A stretch of DNA of 27,618 nucleotides from a virus, in the IMG/VR virus record IMGVR_UViG_3300034068_000576, positions 1-27,618 of that record. The stretch is one strand, 5' to 3'. Both the position numbers and the translations under genes were made by a program. Below the pieces are notes generated by a model that was given only the letters and a program-made list of their open reading frames with translations, was not told the origin of the DNA and made no database searches. This document shows positions 8,269 to 15,659 of the stretch, piece after piece; position 1 is the stretch's first letter; each line of letters opens with the position of its first letter.

Positions 8269-8571
8269 TTAGTCCTCTGCTCGTATATAGCCGTGCTCAG
8301 ACGCAACATTGCGTTCGTGCCTGCGGCTTGAGATGATTGGTTGACCCTTTGCATTGCAAGGAACTCCCGGCATATGGCGCGGAAGCGTGTTGCTGACATA
8401 GGGGTATGTGCCTGTAGTGAAGTTAGGCGACAGTTGCGCACTGCTTAGAATGCGTGTCAACGTGCCGCGTTCCGGATGCTGCACCACTGCGCCAACCGAA
8501 GGGACAGTGGACATGGGGTAATAAACCTCCACAACTTGCCCTGCTTGATTGGTAAATTCGTAGTTCGGCAT
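8269..8571 (-). CDS. FmdB-like zinc-ribbon relative without cysteines
   Basis: The 100-residue protein begins MPNYEF, then QAGQVVEVYYPMS, and later LTRILSS. This matches the spacing of small FmdB-type zinc ribbons found in phage genomes (MPxYEFxCxxCG ... E ... R), but the zinc-binding cysteines are replaced (TNQAG in place of CxxCG, and no CPxCG later; the only Cys is near residue 73). If the relation is real, the metal site is lost and the fold must be held otherwise. It is coupled to the portal gene by TAATG and to the scaffold gene by a two-base gap. A hypothetical protein of unrelated fold is the alternative. Confidence 0.5.
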   Translation of the reverse strand: MPNYEFTNQAGQVVEVYYPMSTVPSVGAVVQHPERGTLTRILSSAQLSPNFTTGTYPYVSNTLPRHMPGVPCNAKGQPIISSRRHERNVASEHGYIRAED

Positions 8572-10343
8572 TACATCCTCGAAGCAGCCGCTGCAATTGC
8601 GCCTTGTGATCGCGCCGATATTGCAGGTTGCTCGCCAGTAGGAGACGGGGAAGGAGGACTTTGTGGAACACCCCCTACCCCCCCTTGTGGTGCTTGCTGT
8701 GGTTGGGTTGCTTGTTTCAAGATCGACTCGTCAATGAAGTCAGCCATCTGCGGGACGTTCTGGGCATCGCCAAGGAAGGACATCAGGTCGCGCCAGCGGA
8801 TCCACGGCATGGCTGGCATTGCCTGCGCAGCCTGAGTTACAACCGTAAATGTCTCCACAGCACGCTTTTGCGCCAGCATTTCGCTGGTTCGCTCCATTGA
8901 ATAGGAATCCACATCGATCTGCATATCCTCCCAAGCACCCACCTTTAGACCGCCTTGGAAGATCGGATCCTCCATCGGCAGACCCTTGGTGTCCTCGCCG
9001 CCGACTGGGATGATGATGCGCTGGTCGTGCCAGAGATACCACCCGACATTGCGCATGATCGTGTCTACCGACTCTTGGAACCCGCGCTTGAGGTGGGCAA
9101 TGCGCATCGTGGAGGCACTTTCAGCAACCGCCACCTCAGTAGCCGATGCTCCACCTGAGATGTTCCCGCGCATCGCATCGGACATCCCCAGTGCTCGATC
9201 CAAACGCTCCTTGGCGGTTTCGACCGACTGAATATGTTGATTTGTAGTGCCACCAACTTCGATGGGGATAATGCTTTGCGCCGTGATTCCTGCTTCTGCA
9301 AAGACGTAAAGATCCGGCGCACTGACAATGTCTTGTAGCAACTTGGGGTTCTTGGCATCGCCGACCAGAATTCTTTTGTACCGCTTCGTGTTCTCTTGCT
9401 GACGGACAGCAAGTTCGTTCGCGTAGTTGATCTGATCGCGGCAAGCCACAATCGGACTCAGCGGGTATGGGTCATTGGGAACAGTGAACGCCCCGAACAT
9501 GATGTACGGACCATTCGGAGCACCATAGTAGGGGCGCGGAGCGCGGACGTATTCGTATCGCGGTGCTGGTGCGCCAGAGTTGCCTTGATACTTGGCAATG
9601 GTGTAGATCGTCCCATTGAACAATGCCTGATCAGTTGCCTCATCGATCAGTTCGGCAGCAGCCTCATCTAACTCTGGAACCCACACCTCGTAGATGGCAA
9701 GTTCCCAACGCTCTGGAATGTCACGATAGTCACGTAATTCGTCAACACCGTTGTTGCAGGCGAGGCTTTCAATGACCTCCTTGTTCCAAGTCTCATCGAT
9801 CTCAGCCAAGCGCAACAGGTCTTCCTTGTCACTGATCCACACGTGACCCATGAAGCGAGCCTCTTCCCAGTGCTGCGCTGCCGGATCAATGAAGAACCGC
9901 TCTGGATCAATGCGGTACAGGCGTGGCAGATATGGACCGTCAGCATCCCACTTGCGCTCCGCCCCCTTTGGCTCGTTGACAACCATGCCAACGCCCCAGC
10001 CCAACAACATATCGGTGGCAATGCGCTCCAACGTCCCGCGCACCCGGGTCATCTTCGACCAACGATTGATACCAGCCTTCATCGCTACGCAGGCTGTCTT
10101 CTGAATGCCCGGGCGCGAACTCGTCACTCGCACCTTTGGGTTGTCATGCACGATGCGGGGGAGCACCATCGAAATATACGCATGGACTGCGTTCTCTGGC
10201 TGCTCCGTCCCCCGACCGCTTCGGTACGCCGCACCTGAGAACGCCTCGCGGAGTTCCTTCGGGGTTTCCATGTGCTCATTGCGAAAGTATTCCGCCCGTT
10301 CGATCTCGTCACGAATGGCGTTGATATTACTAAAGTCGATCAC
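8571..10343 (-). CDS. portal protein
   Basis: The 590-residue protein has the size and pattern of podovirus-type portals. It has an N-terminal helical region, a wing with RIDPERFFIDPAAQHWEEARFMGHVW (a common portal strand set in which the DP-x-R-F-F region is widespread), then YPLSPIVACRDQINYANELAVRQQENTKR, and a long stem/crown region with SGGASATEVAVAESAS, in which SA-E is typical of portal stem helices. The C-terminal 50 residues are Gln/Pro/Gly-rich and probably disordered. It follows the terminase block and precedes the scaffold. The start overlaps the previous stop in ATGA. The portal forms the dodecameric DNA gate at one capsid vertex and docks the terminase. Confidence 0.88.
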   Translation of the reverse strand: MIDFSNINAIRDEIERAEYFRNEHMETPKELREAFSGAAYRSGRGTEQPENAVHAYISMVLPRIVHDNPKVRVTSSRPGIQKTACVAMKAGINRWSKMTRVRGTLERIATDMLLGWGVGMVVNEPKGAERKWDADGPYLPRLYRIDPERFFIDPAAQHWEEARFMGHVWISDKEDLLRLAEIDETWNKEVIESLACNNGVDELRDYRDIPERWELAIYEVWVPELDEAAAELIDEATDQALFNGTIYTIAKYQGNSGAPAPRYEYVRAPRPYYGAPNGPYIMFGAFTVPNDPYPLSPIVACRDQINYANELAVRQQENTKRYKRILVGDAKNPKLLQDIVSAPDLYVFAEAGITAQSIIPIEVGGTTNQHIQSVETAKERLDRALGMSDAMRGNISGGASATEVAVAESASTMRIAHLKRGFQESVDTIMRNVGWYLWHDQRIIIPVGGEDTKGLPMEDPIFQGGLKVGAWEDMQIDVDSYSMERTSEMLAQKRAVETFTVVTQAAQAMPAMPWIRWRDLMSFLGDAQNVPQMADFIDESILKQATQPQQAPQGGVGGVPQSPPSPSPTGEQPAISARSQGAIAAAASRM

Positions 10344-10657
10344 GTGGATACCTTCTGCTTGGCTTTACCTTCAAGTTCAATCGCTGCCAACTTCGCCTTC
10401 ATATTTGAAAGCGTGTTCTCCAGCGAAGACAATCGATTCACAAGAATCGCAATCGATGAGTTGTCAAATCCCTTGGCTTGAGTCAGACCATGATCTTCCA
10501 ATTGCTTGGCGACCTTCTCACCCTCAATGGGGTCGAGGTCTAACTTCAATCCACTGGACAGCATGACACGCATACGACCACCAAGATCGTCAATCTGTAG
10601 TACCTCGTCAGCGTGATACCACGTGGCACGAATCTTGATGAATCGATGTCCAAGCAT
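10340..10657 (-). CDS. small protein with C-terminal coiled coil
   Basis: The 105-residue protein has a beta-rich N-terminal half (MLGHRFIKIRATWYHADEVLQIDD, GGRMRVMLSSGLKLDLD), resembling a small SH3-like or phage structural beta domain. The C-terminal third is helical with heptads (VNRLSSLENTLSNMKAKLAAIE). It lies between the tiny basic genes and the portal, overlapping the portal by four bases (ATGA). A head-assembly accessory role is plausible from location only. Confidence 0.5.
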   Translation of the reverse strand: MLGHRFIKIRATWYHADEVLQIDDLGGRMRVMLSSGLKLDLDPIEGEKVAKQLEDHGLTQAKGFDNSSIAILVNRLSSLENTLSNMKAKLAAIELEGKAKQKVST

Positions 10658-10768
10658 TTAGTAACCCTTCGTCTTCGTGACCTTCTTACCAGTCTTCTTT
10701 GCCGCGACTGCCGCAGCAGCCTTGCCCTTGGCGGTGTATGGGAACGTCTTCTTTCCTACCTTCGGCAT
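10658..10768 (-). CDS. 36-residue basic protein, PKVGKKTFPYT type
   Basis: ATG at 10768 to TAA at 10658, with GGAGG upstream inside the previous gene's end. The peptide starts MPKVGKKTFPYTAKGKAAA and continues Lys/Ala-rich. I recall very similar tiny proteins recurring in phage head-packaging regions, with unknown function. It has 12 lysines in 36 residues and no acidic residue. The stop directly abuts the ATG of the 105-residue gene (TAAATG). It could bind DNA inside the capsid or help packaging; neither is shown by the sequence. Confidence 0.7.
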   Translation of the reverse strand: MPKVGKKTFPYTAKGKAAAAVAAKKTGKKVTKTKGY

Positions 10769-10769
10769 T

Positions 10770-10883
10770 TCACATTCCTCCCTTACGCATTGCGCCCATC
10801 TTCATACCCATGCTTGGCTTCTTCGCAGCAGCCTTCTTCATCATTGGCGACTTCGACATCGCCTTCTTTGCTGGCTTCTTCAT
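10770..10883 (-). CDS. 37-residue Lys/Met-rich basic protein
   Basis: ATG at 10883, overlapping the previous stop as ATGA, to TGA at 10770. It is rich in Lys and Met (eight Met), with the pattern MKKPAKKAMSKSPMMKKAAAKK, then PSMGMKMGAMRKGGM. No acidic residue is present. The composition resembles a short nucleic-acid-binding or histone-tail-like peptide. Translation coupling on both sides supports it as a real gene despite its size. The next ATG follows its stop by one base. Confidence 0.6.
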   Translation of the reverse strand: MKKPAKKAMSKSPMMKKAAAKKPSMGMKMGAMRKGGM

Positions 10884-11014
10884 TTACTCTTCTTCTTCCA
10901 GCCGCTCTTCATGGCGGCAAATGACTTCGCGCTGACAGTGGACTTTGACTTGGGGCGCGAGATCCCAAGAGCCTTACGCTTGTTGATGTTTCCAACCAAT
11001 GAGTTCTTTGCCAT
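10880..11014 (-). CDS. 44-residue basic protein, NINKRK family
   Basis: ATG at 11014, overlapping the previous TAA as TAATG, to TGA at 10880. The protein begins MAKNSLVGNINKRKALGISRP, then KSKSTVSAKSFAAMKSGW and a Lys-rich tail. This NIN-R-K ... SR-K-STVS ... Y/F--M--GW pattern recurs in small phage proteins near terminase and portal genes; the function is unknown. It is strongly basic with no acidic residue. Confidence 0.7.
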   Translation of the reverse strand: MAKNSLVGNINKRKALGISRPKSKSTVSAKSFAAMKSGWKKKSK

Positions 11015-11247
11015 TAGCAGCCCCATCGCTTCCTCGCAGCCTTGCCGCGATCACCCGTCCATGAACTACTCCGTGCGCAGAACGATTTGTGGCGCGGGTT
11101 GTCCTTGTCCTTTGTGGGAGCCTTGAGATTGCTGCCCGTTGCAGCGTTCGTCTTCGCTCGACCCTTGGCAGTTAAGCCAGCACCTTGAGACACAGGCAAC
11201 TTCTCGCCGCGACCCACCGATAGGTTTGGACTCTTCTTCTTAGCCAC
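11014..11247 (-). CDS. 77-residue basic protein, resembles DUF6321
   Basis: GTG start at 11247, immediately after the previous TGA, with GAGGAG six bases upstream; stop TAA at 11014-11016 shares its last base with the next ATG. The protein has the landmarks LSVGRGEKLPVSQGAGLTAKGRA, NAATGSNLKAPT, NPRHKSFCARS and GKAARKRWGC. These match my memory of a widespread small phage family labelled DUF6321; the label should be verified. Its constant place between terminase and portal suggests a packaging or virion role. It has Cys at residues 57 and 77 and is strongly basic. Confidence 0.75.
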   Translation of the reverse strand: MAKKKSPNLSVGRGEKLPVSQGAGLTAKGRAKTNAATGSNLKAPTKDKDNPRHKSFCARSSSWTGDRGKAARKRWGC

Positions 11248-11529
11248 TCAGTTCTCCTCTGGGAGGAACGCCCAGATCGGGGTCATCTCACCAACGTAGC
11301 CGTTGATGATGTTGTGCTCCATGTGCTCATACGCCTCATCTTCATCCATGCCCTGATCATTGACCAAGACCTGAACGATACGGGCTACGTCATACACCAC
11401 CCGGTACTTCCCTGTCAGGGAATCACGCGAAATAGCAATAATCGCATCGTCCAGTCCATCTGCAAACATCGCCTCTTCGTCATTGTCCTTGACCCAGTTA
11501 CGTACTTTGTCACCATTAGCAATCATCAT
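11248..11529 (-). CDS. conserved phage protein of unknown function
   Basis: The 93-residue acidic protein contains GLDDAIIAISRDS, YRVVYDVARIVQVLVNDQGMDEDEAYEHMEHNI and YVGEMTPIWAFLP. This arrangement (GLD-AIIG-S ... Y ... E-A-EH-E-NI-GAYVGE-TP) occurs in many small phage and plasmid proteins whose role is not known to me. It overlaps the TerL stop (ATGATGA), with a second ATG one codon in. Unlike its downstream neighbours it is acidic, so it could be a binding partner for them. Confidence 0.7.
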   Translation of the reverse strand: MMIANGDKVRNWVKDNDEEAMFADGLDDAIIAISRDSLTGKYRVVYDVARIVQVLVNDQGMDEDEAYEHMEHNIINGYVGEMTPIWAFLPEEN

Positions 11530-13610
11530 CTGTTGACCTCCCAGTGTTTAAGCAAGTCACCCGCACTGCCGGGAGCGTAAGTCTTCTGGTCGTACTGCGG
11601 AACAGGTGCGTCCGGCATCGCCATCCATGCCAAGGCTAGCGCAATCACTCTGTCTCCGTGATTCTCTCGCGCTCCCGTGCTCTCATCCCGCAACCGACCA
11701 GCCACCACCCGACCGTTACTGTCCAACACGTACGCCAACATCTCATCCATCGTCCCCGTGCATGGCACAATCATCTCGCCCTGCTGCACTGATCTACTTA
11801 AATTGCCCAGCAGCAAGCGTTTATTTTGCTCAGTGCTCAACCAGCCCACTCGTTCGGTCGCCCCGTGGTTGGATACACCCTCCTTCCGCTGCTTCCACAC
11901 CCGATGGAACCGCTGTGCCTCAAAGTCTCTCTGCATACTTTGACCCGGACCATTCACTTCCCACGCCACAACCGCCTCTTTGAACGCGCCCCGGCACACA
12001 CCCACCACCTCAGCAGCCAGATCAGCCGGGGTAATCGTGGCATCCACCATGCTCGCGACCATCCGCTTCTCCTCCGCATCAATCACACACACCGCACTCG
12101 CATGGTTCCCCGTCCCGTATGCCGGGTCAACGCCCACTGAGTAACTGCCCAACGGCTCCAACTCACCCCACAACCGCCACCTTCCCGTTGGACTATCGAC
12201 AAACCGACCACCCACCCAGTTCGCCCTCCTTGGCTCCGACCCGAACTCGCGCCTGTGCTGTGTAACCGACACACTGGGGAAGAACGCAGCACCCGCACCC
12301 ATCGCCTCCGCGAACACGTTCTGCGCTAAGTCAACCTTGTCGCGCTTGCGCAACTGGTCAGCCAACCAAGGTGTCCACACGTACGTCCCACCACTCACTC
12401 CCGTCACCACGCCCGACTGATCTACCCGGTACTCCGCGCCCACACCCTTCTCTGGGTGTTGCCAATACAGCATCTCCAACAAAATCGGCTCGCCCGTACT
12501 CCGCGCCTCAGCCACCAACTTGTCGTACCGCGTACCAAATCCAATGGGTGTTGACAAAGCAACTCGACATGATGTCGTATCCGAAGCAGATCGCCATGCA
12601 GCCTCGTCATCGTCCAGTGCAGCGAACTCATCGAACAGCACAAACGTGCGCCGACCACCTCGACCAATGTGCGCTCCACTCGCCTGACCAGCAATCGTTG
12701 CCCCGCTCACCGGATGGCGCAACACCATGTGCTGCCTGTACTGACCACCCTTCTTCAACAGATCCATGTGACATGGCAACAGCCACGCAGGCTGGCTCTG
12801 TAACAGATAGTCAACCTTCCAGAACAGACTGTCCGGATCGCCCGACCGATCAACGCCGTCCTCCACGCGACTCACCAACAAACTTTGCCACCCATGAAAC
12901 AACCAACCCCATGTTGCCAAAGACACAACTAACCATGATGCGCCCATGTCGCGGCTCTTCCGTATCACAACGTCACGACCGTCCTTGACCGAAGCAGCAA
13001 GTTTCCGAACAGCAGATACCTGAATGTCCCAAGGGATAAACGGCACATCGCGCACCACCGCCGGGCGTTCCCGTCCGTCAACCCCAGTCTCCTTCACGCG
13101 ATACGTCCAACCCGTAAGTGCTAACCACGCAGCAGGATCAGATGCAAACAATGCCCGGAGATCGCAACGCTCCTTAGCAGTCGCGTTGCTGGTCACCCAT
13201 TGGCGTGTTGACAAAAGGACAGCAGGATCTGTAGACCATGAGATGAGGTTGGGAGAGGCAGGCGTTGAGAAAGGGGTATCTGACAGTTGCGAGTCCCCGG
13301 GGGATCCGCGTGAGGGAGCCACCCCCCCCACCCCGGGTGACCCCGCCGCCCCCCCACCCCCCGCCGCCTTGCCGCCCTTGCGCCGCGCTGCCCCCGCCTT
13401 GCGCTTGCCCTTGTCCTTCGCCGCTTGCGCCATGCGCTTCGCCTCCAGTCGCTTCGCCTCGCGCTTCGCCTCGACCTGCTCCGCGATCTCCGCCGCGTTG
13501 GGCGCACCGCCCGGGTGCGCAGCGTTCCACGCAGCGAGCGCAGAGCCGCCCTGCGCCCTCGCTAGGTCGCGAGCCGCGCACCATGCGTCTGTGGTTCCCC
13601 GCGCTCTCAC
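11526..13610 (-). CDS. terL: terminase large subunit
   Basis: The 694-residue protein has both TerL activities. ATPase: Walker A RKSRDMGASW at 217-226, Walker B VLFDEF at 324-329 (Asp327, Glu328) and coupling motif ALSTP at 351-355. Nuclease: Asp495 in VGVDPAYG, Glu551 in WEVNGPG, and Asp653 in HGDRVIALALAW. It cuts concatemers and pumps DNA through the portal. The length exceeds the usual 500-600 residues because of an N-terminal extension (1-120): helical, then Lys/Arg/Ala-rich, then Gly/Pro/Ser linker. The GTG start at 13610 overlaps the TerS stop (GTGA); an internal ATG at 13433 (Met60), with GGAGG eight bases upstream, is a credible second start. Confidence 0.93.
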   Translation of the reverse strand: MRARGTTDAWCAARDLARAQGGSALAAWNAAHPGGAPNAAEIAEQVEAKREAKRLEAKRMAQAAKDKGKRKAGAARRKGGKAAGGGGAAGSPGVGGVAPSRGSPGDSQLSDTPFSTPASPNLISWSTDPAVLLSTRQWVTSNATAKERCDLRALFASDPAAWLALTGWTYRVKETGVDGRERPAVVRDVPFIPWDIQVSAVRKLAASVKDGRDVVIRKSRDMGASWLVVSLATWGWLFHGWQSLLVSRVEDGVDRSGDPDSLFWKVDYLLQSQPAWLLPCHMDLLKKGGQYRQHMVLRHPVSGATIAGQASGAHIGRGGRRTFVLFDEFAALDDDEAAWRSASDTTSCRVALSTPIGFGTRYDKLVAEARSTGEPILLEMLYWQHPEKGVGAEYRVDQSGVVTGVSGGTYVWTPWLADQLRKRDKVDLAQNVFAEAMGAGAAFFPSVSVTQHRREFGSEPRRANWVGGRFVDSPTGRWRLWGELEPLGSYSVGVDPAYGTGNHASAVCVIDAEEKRMVASMVDATITPADLAAEVVGVCRGAFKEAVVAWEVNGPGQSMQRDFEAQRFHRVWKQRKEGVSNHGATERVGWLSTEQNKRLLLGNLSRSVQQGEMIVPCTGTMDEMLAYVLDSNGRVVAGRLRDESTGARENHGDRVIALALAWMAMPDAPVPQYDQKTYAPGSAGDLLKHWEVNR
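13319..13368 (-). other. G-run tract in the terL coding strand, possible G-quadruplex
   Basis: The plus strand shows many C-runs of three to eight bases within 50 bases, so the terL coding strand and mRNA carry at least four close G-runs. This meets the simple criterion for a G-quadruplex. It encodes the Gly-rich linker (about residues 81-98) between the N-terminal extension and the ATPase. It is the most extreme base composition in the window. Effects on translation or packaging are speculation. Confidence 0.5.
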
Positions 13611-14131
13611 GGTGTCACCTGCTCACTGTCGACAACCTGTGCACCGTCCACTGGTGGAGCGAGAGCGAGACGAGCCGCAGCGAAGCGCGTGAGCATTTCG
13701 ACCGCCCGGCTCGCGCTGCCCTCCTCCTCGACCTTGACCGCCCCGCCGCCTGCGCCCGTCAACTCCACGCGCTGTGTGCCGTCCCTGTACCTGCCCGGTC
13801 GCAAGCCGCGCAGCCGCAGCGTGATCGCCGCCAGTTGCACCGCGTTCCCCGGTCGATCGCCACGCGCCAGCCCATCGAGCGCGTCCTCATGTTCATCCGC
13901 GAGTGCCTGCTCGACCATTGCCTTCGCCTCTGCGAATGCCGGATCGTTGTAGCCCCACGCTGCGACCACGTTCAAACTCACCTCGCAAATCCTGCACGCT
14001 TCTTTCATCGAACTCGCTTGCCACTCACATAACCACCGCTTTTTCAACGGCTTAGGTTTCTTCATCTTCGCCAAAGTCTCAGTCCACTTATCGGACACAT
14101 CCTCGCCCTGATCTTCTGGTTCTGTGCTCAT
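13607..14131 (-). CDS. terS: terminase small subunit-like protein
   Basis: The preferred ATG at 14131 gives 174 residues (a GTG at 14158 would add nine). Residues about 30-65 form a helix-turn-helix-like segment (KKRWLCEWQASSMKEACRICEVSLNVVAAWGYNDPAFAEA) as in TerS DNA-recognition domains of the terminase-small family. An oligomerisation-like helical region follows (about 75-120), then a variable acidic and hydrophobic tail. It immediately precedes terL with a GTGA overlap. TerS binds the packaging site and delivers DNA to TerL. This is the first gene of the minus-strand virion operon. Confidence 0.78.
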   Translation of the reverse strand: MSTEPEDQGEDVSDKWTETLAKMKKPKPLKKRWLCEWQASSMKEACRICEVSLNVVAAWGYNDPAFAEAKAMVEQALADEHEDALDGLARGDRPGNAVQLAAITLRLRGLRPGRYRDGTQRVELTGAGGGAVKVEEEGSASRAVEMLTRFAAARLALAPPVDGAQVVDSEQVTP

Positions 14132-14251
14132 TTCCCGGCATTCTCCGCTGCTCTGCACAATCTGGCAACTTTATTTCAATTAAATTCGCCTAGTTTTCAG
14201 GGCTTTGGAAACAATCTGCTGAAATCTTGACAGAATGTCGTATGCAGTGGG

Positions 14252-14279
14252 TTGACAGCCTGTTGACTTGCTGTATACT
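14252..14279 (+). promoter_or_regulatory. sigma70-like promoter of the plus early operon
   Basis: TTGACA (14252-14257), a 16-base spacer and TATACT (14274-14279) make a near-consensus host promoter. The expected start is near 14286, and the first early gene begins at 14338. Two further TTGAC hexamers, at 14227 and 14263, lie close by but lack matching -10 boxes. Confidence 0.75.
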
Positions 14280-14290
14280 TCACCCGGCAA

Positions 14291-14308
14291 GCGAATCACG
14301 TGATTCGC
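14291..14308. promoter_or_regulatory. 18-bp perfect palindrome at the early promoter, operator candidate
   Basis: GCGAATCACGTGATTCGC is a perfect inverted repeat located about +5 to +23 relative to the predicted start. A dimeric repressor bound here would block promoter clearance. As RNA it could form a 7-bp hairpin with an ACGT loop in the leader. I found no second copy in the window. Confidence 0.6.
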
Positions 14309-14337
14309 CCCAAACACCTCACTCACTGGAGAAAACC

Positions 14338-14700
14338 ATGACAACTGACACCATCACCCTCAAGCCCATCAACGCCGCAACCGCCAACGCCGCCGCTCAG
14401 GTCATCCTGAACCGCCTCGATACTCAGATCCGCCGCTTGGAGAACGGTTGGTCTGGTGGTTGGAACGGCACGAAGTTGACTGTGGCTGACATCAAGACCA
14501 CCTACAACGCTGCTCACTACAACATCGAATTCCTGTATGACCTTTGCGTCATCAACGTTGGCGAACGGCAACAACTCCGCAACCAGTTGCATAACGCAAA
14601 ACAAGGCGTAAATACCCGCCGCGAAACCCACATTGCCAACGCGGCTCACGACAAGATCCGCAACGATCTGGCGAAGTCCTACAAGCCATGCGACATCTGA
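14338..14700 (+). CDS. early protein of unknown function, first gene of the plus operon
   Basis: The ATG at 14338 is preceded by CACTGGAGA, the start-associated sequence seen at several early genes; an upstream in-frame ATG at 14227 lies upstream of the promoter and is rejected. The 120-residue protein has an N-terminal Ala/Asn-rich helix, aromatic W-GGWNGTK, and a longer basic helix to the C-terminus (ERQQLRNQLHNAKQGVN). No membrane segment or motif is recognised. First position under a strong promoter suggests an early host-takeover or regulatory protein. Confidence 0.65.
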   Translation: MTTDTITLKPINAATANAAAQVILNRLDTQIRRLENGWSGGWNGTKLTVADIKTTYNAAHYNIEFLYDLCVINVGERQQLRNQLHNAKQGVNTRRETHIANAAHDKIRNDLAKSYKPCDI

Positions 14701-14753
14701 CCTCGACCGCGCACCGTGTTCCCCCCACTGGGGGAGCCGGATGCGACAGCCGA
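14701..14753 (+). repeat. intergenic stem-loop element, copy 1
   Basis: CCTCGACCGCGCA opens and TGCGACAGCCGA closes the element. CGCA pairs with TGCG, CCG with CGG (one bulged A), and TCCCCC with GGGGGA around a CACT loop. It lies just after a stop codon and ends 36 bases before the next ATG. Confidence 0.75.
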
Positions 14754-14789
14754 TGCTGCCGTGATTGGAAACACCAACTGGAGATTGCT

Positions 14790-15173
14790 ATGCCGAAAGT
14801 GACACCCGAATCCCTGCTCCGCGACATCACCAAGATCAAGGGCAGTCTGCCGCACCGCAACGGCTGCGACATCAACGACCGCACCCGCCACTGGGACTAC
14901 GAACTGGTGCGCCGCAAAGAGCGAGCGAGCAACTGGCGCAAGCACATTGCCGAAGCCATGATCGAGGACGGCATCAAGGTGCTTGAAACCAAGACGATGA
15001 CGCTCGCCATGCGGCTCGACCGCCGCGCCAAGCAGCAGACCGTCACCGCCTACTGCCTGCCGGACGGAACCGTGAAGTACTACCGCATCGTGAGTGGCTT
15101 GCTGCTGCCGTGCCAGTTAGCCGGACGGTACGAGGGTTGGTACATGGACGGGGCGGAGATCACGCGCCTGTGA
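14790..15173 (+). CDS. early protein, paralogue of the 17549-17887 protein
   Basis: The 127-residue basic protein starts at the ATG at 14790 with ACTGGAGAT upstream; the longer open frame would run through the stem-loop element and is rejected. The central and C-terminal part aligns with the 17549-17887 protein: W-R (NWRKHIAEAM versus AWREDLAERM), then VTAYCLPDGTVKYYR versus VTGYYLPNGTLFVWR, then RYEGW versus RYWNW, and a final GA. The shared core looks like helix, beta-hairpin with LP-GT turn, and Trp strand. Function unknown; two diverged copies in one operon indicate duplication. Confidence 0.7.
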   Translation: MPKVTPESLLRDITKIKGSLPHRNGCDINDRTRHWDYELVRRKERASNWRKHIAEAMIEDGIKVLETKTMTLAMRLDRRAKQQTVTAYCLPDGTVKYYRIVSGLLLPCQLAGRYEGWYMDGAEITRL

Positions 15174-15225
15174 CCTCGACCGCGCACCTGTGCTCCCCAG
15201 TGGGAGCGCGGGATGCGACTGCCGA
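15174..15225 (+). repeat. intergenic stem-loop element, copy 2
   Basis: Same flanks as copy 1. GCTCCC pairs with GGGAGC around CAGT, extended by U-G, G-C, U-G, C-G and C-G pairs, one bulged A, and CGCA/TGCG: about 15 pairs in all. The loop-side sequence differs completely from copy 1 while pairing is kept. Confidence 0.78.
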
Positions 15226-15263
15226 AGCAATCGCACTTGTTCACTTTAACTGGAGATACTGAC

Positions 15264-15659
15264 ATGAATATCGAGAAACTCGTTTGCGTCATCCGCTCGC
15301 TCGCCCAATTGGATTCATACGACAGCCAGTGCGGGGTGCTGAACCTTGCTCAACTGGCGTGGCAATCGGAGGGATTGCATAAAACGGGGGAGGTCAAGTA
15401 TTGGCGTGACTTCGAACGTGCCTGCACCTGCTACCTGCGCACCTATCAAGCCCAACTGGCATCGGACAAGGCGCAGGGCATTGTGATCTGCTTGTACACG
15501 GACGGCATCATAAAGACCACCCAGTTCCCAAGCCCAACGGACTGGGACAAGTGCCTGAGTGCAGCGGCGGCGGACATCTACACCGCCTACGGGGAGTGCG
15601 TGAACGAGAACGGCACTGGCTCGCACCAACTGACTGGCAAGAAGGGAGGTGGCAAGTGA
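15264..15659 (+). CDS. early protein of unknown function
   Basis: The 131-residue protein starts at the ATG at 15264, after ACTGGAGATACTGAC. It has a helical N-terminal half (residues 1-45), a YWRDFERACTCYLRTYQ helix, and then VICLYTDGIIKTTQF, a beta-hairpin similar in outline to the LP-GT hairpin of the two paralogues at 14790 and 17549; a distant third family member is possible. The C-terminus is Gly/Lys-rich. The stop overlaps the next start (GTGA). Confidence 0.65.
   Translation: MNIEKLVCVIRSLAQLDSYDSQCGVLNLAQLAWQSEGLHKTGEVKYWRDFERACTCYLRTYQAQLASDKAQGIVICLYTDGIIKTTQFPSPTDWDKCLSAAAADIYTAYGECVNENGTGSHQLTGKKGGGK

Noticed and set aside
12371-12988. 205-codon plus-strand frame opposite terL
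   Set aside because: It lies fully inside the ATPase coding region on the other strand; composition is that of a shadow frame.
13265-14032. Long plus-strand frame of 255 codons opposite terS and terL
   Set aside because: It is Pro/Arg-rich because of the GC-rich antisense of the terminase genes, with no ribosome site and no recognisable domain.
14227-14232. Additional TTGACA as a second promoter
   Set aside because: No acceptable -10 box lies 15-19 bases downstream.
14227-14337. In-frame ATG at 14227 that would extend the first early gene by 37 codons
   Set aside because: It would place the start upstream of the promoter and operator; the ATG at 14338 has the start-associated sequence.
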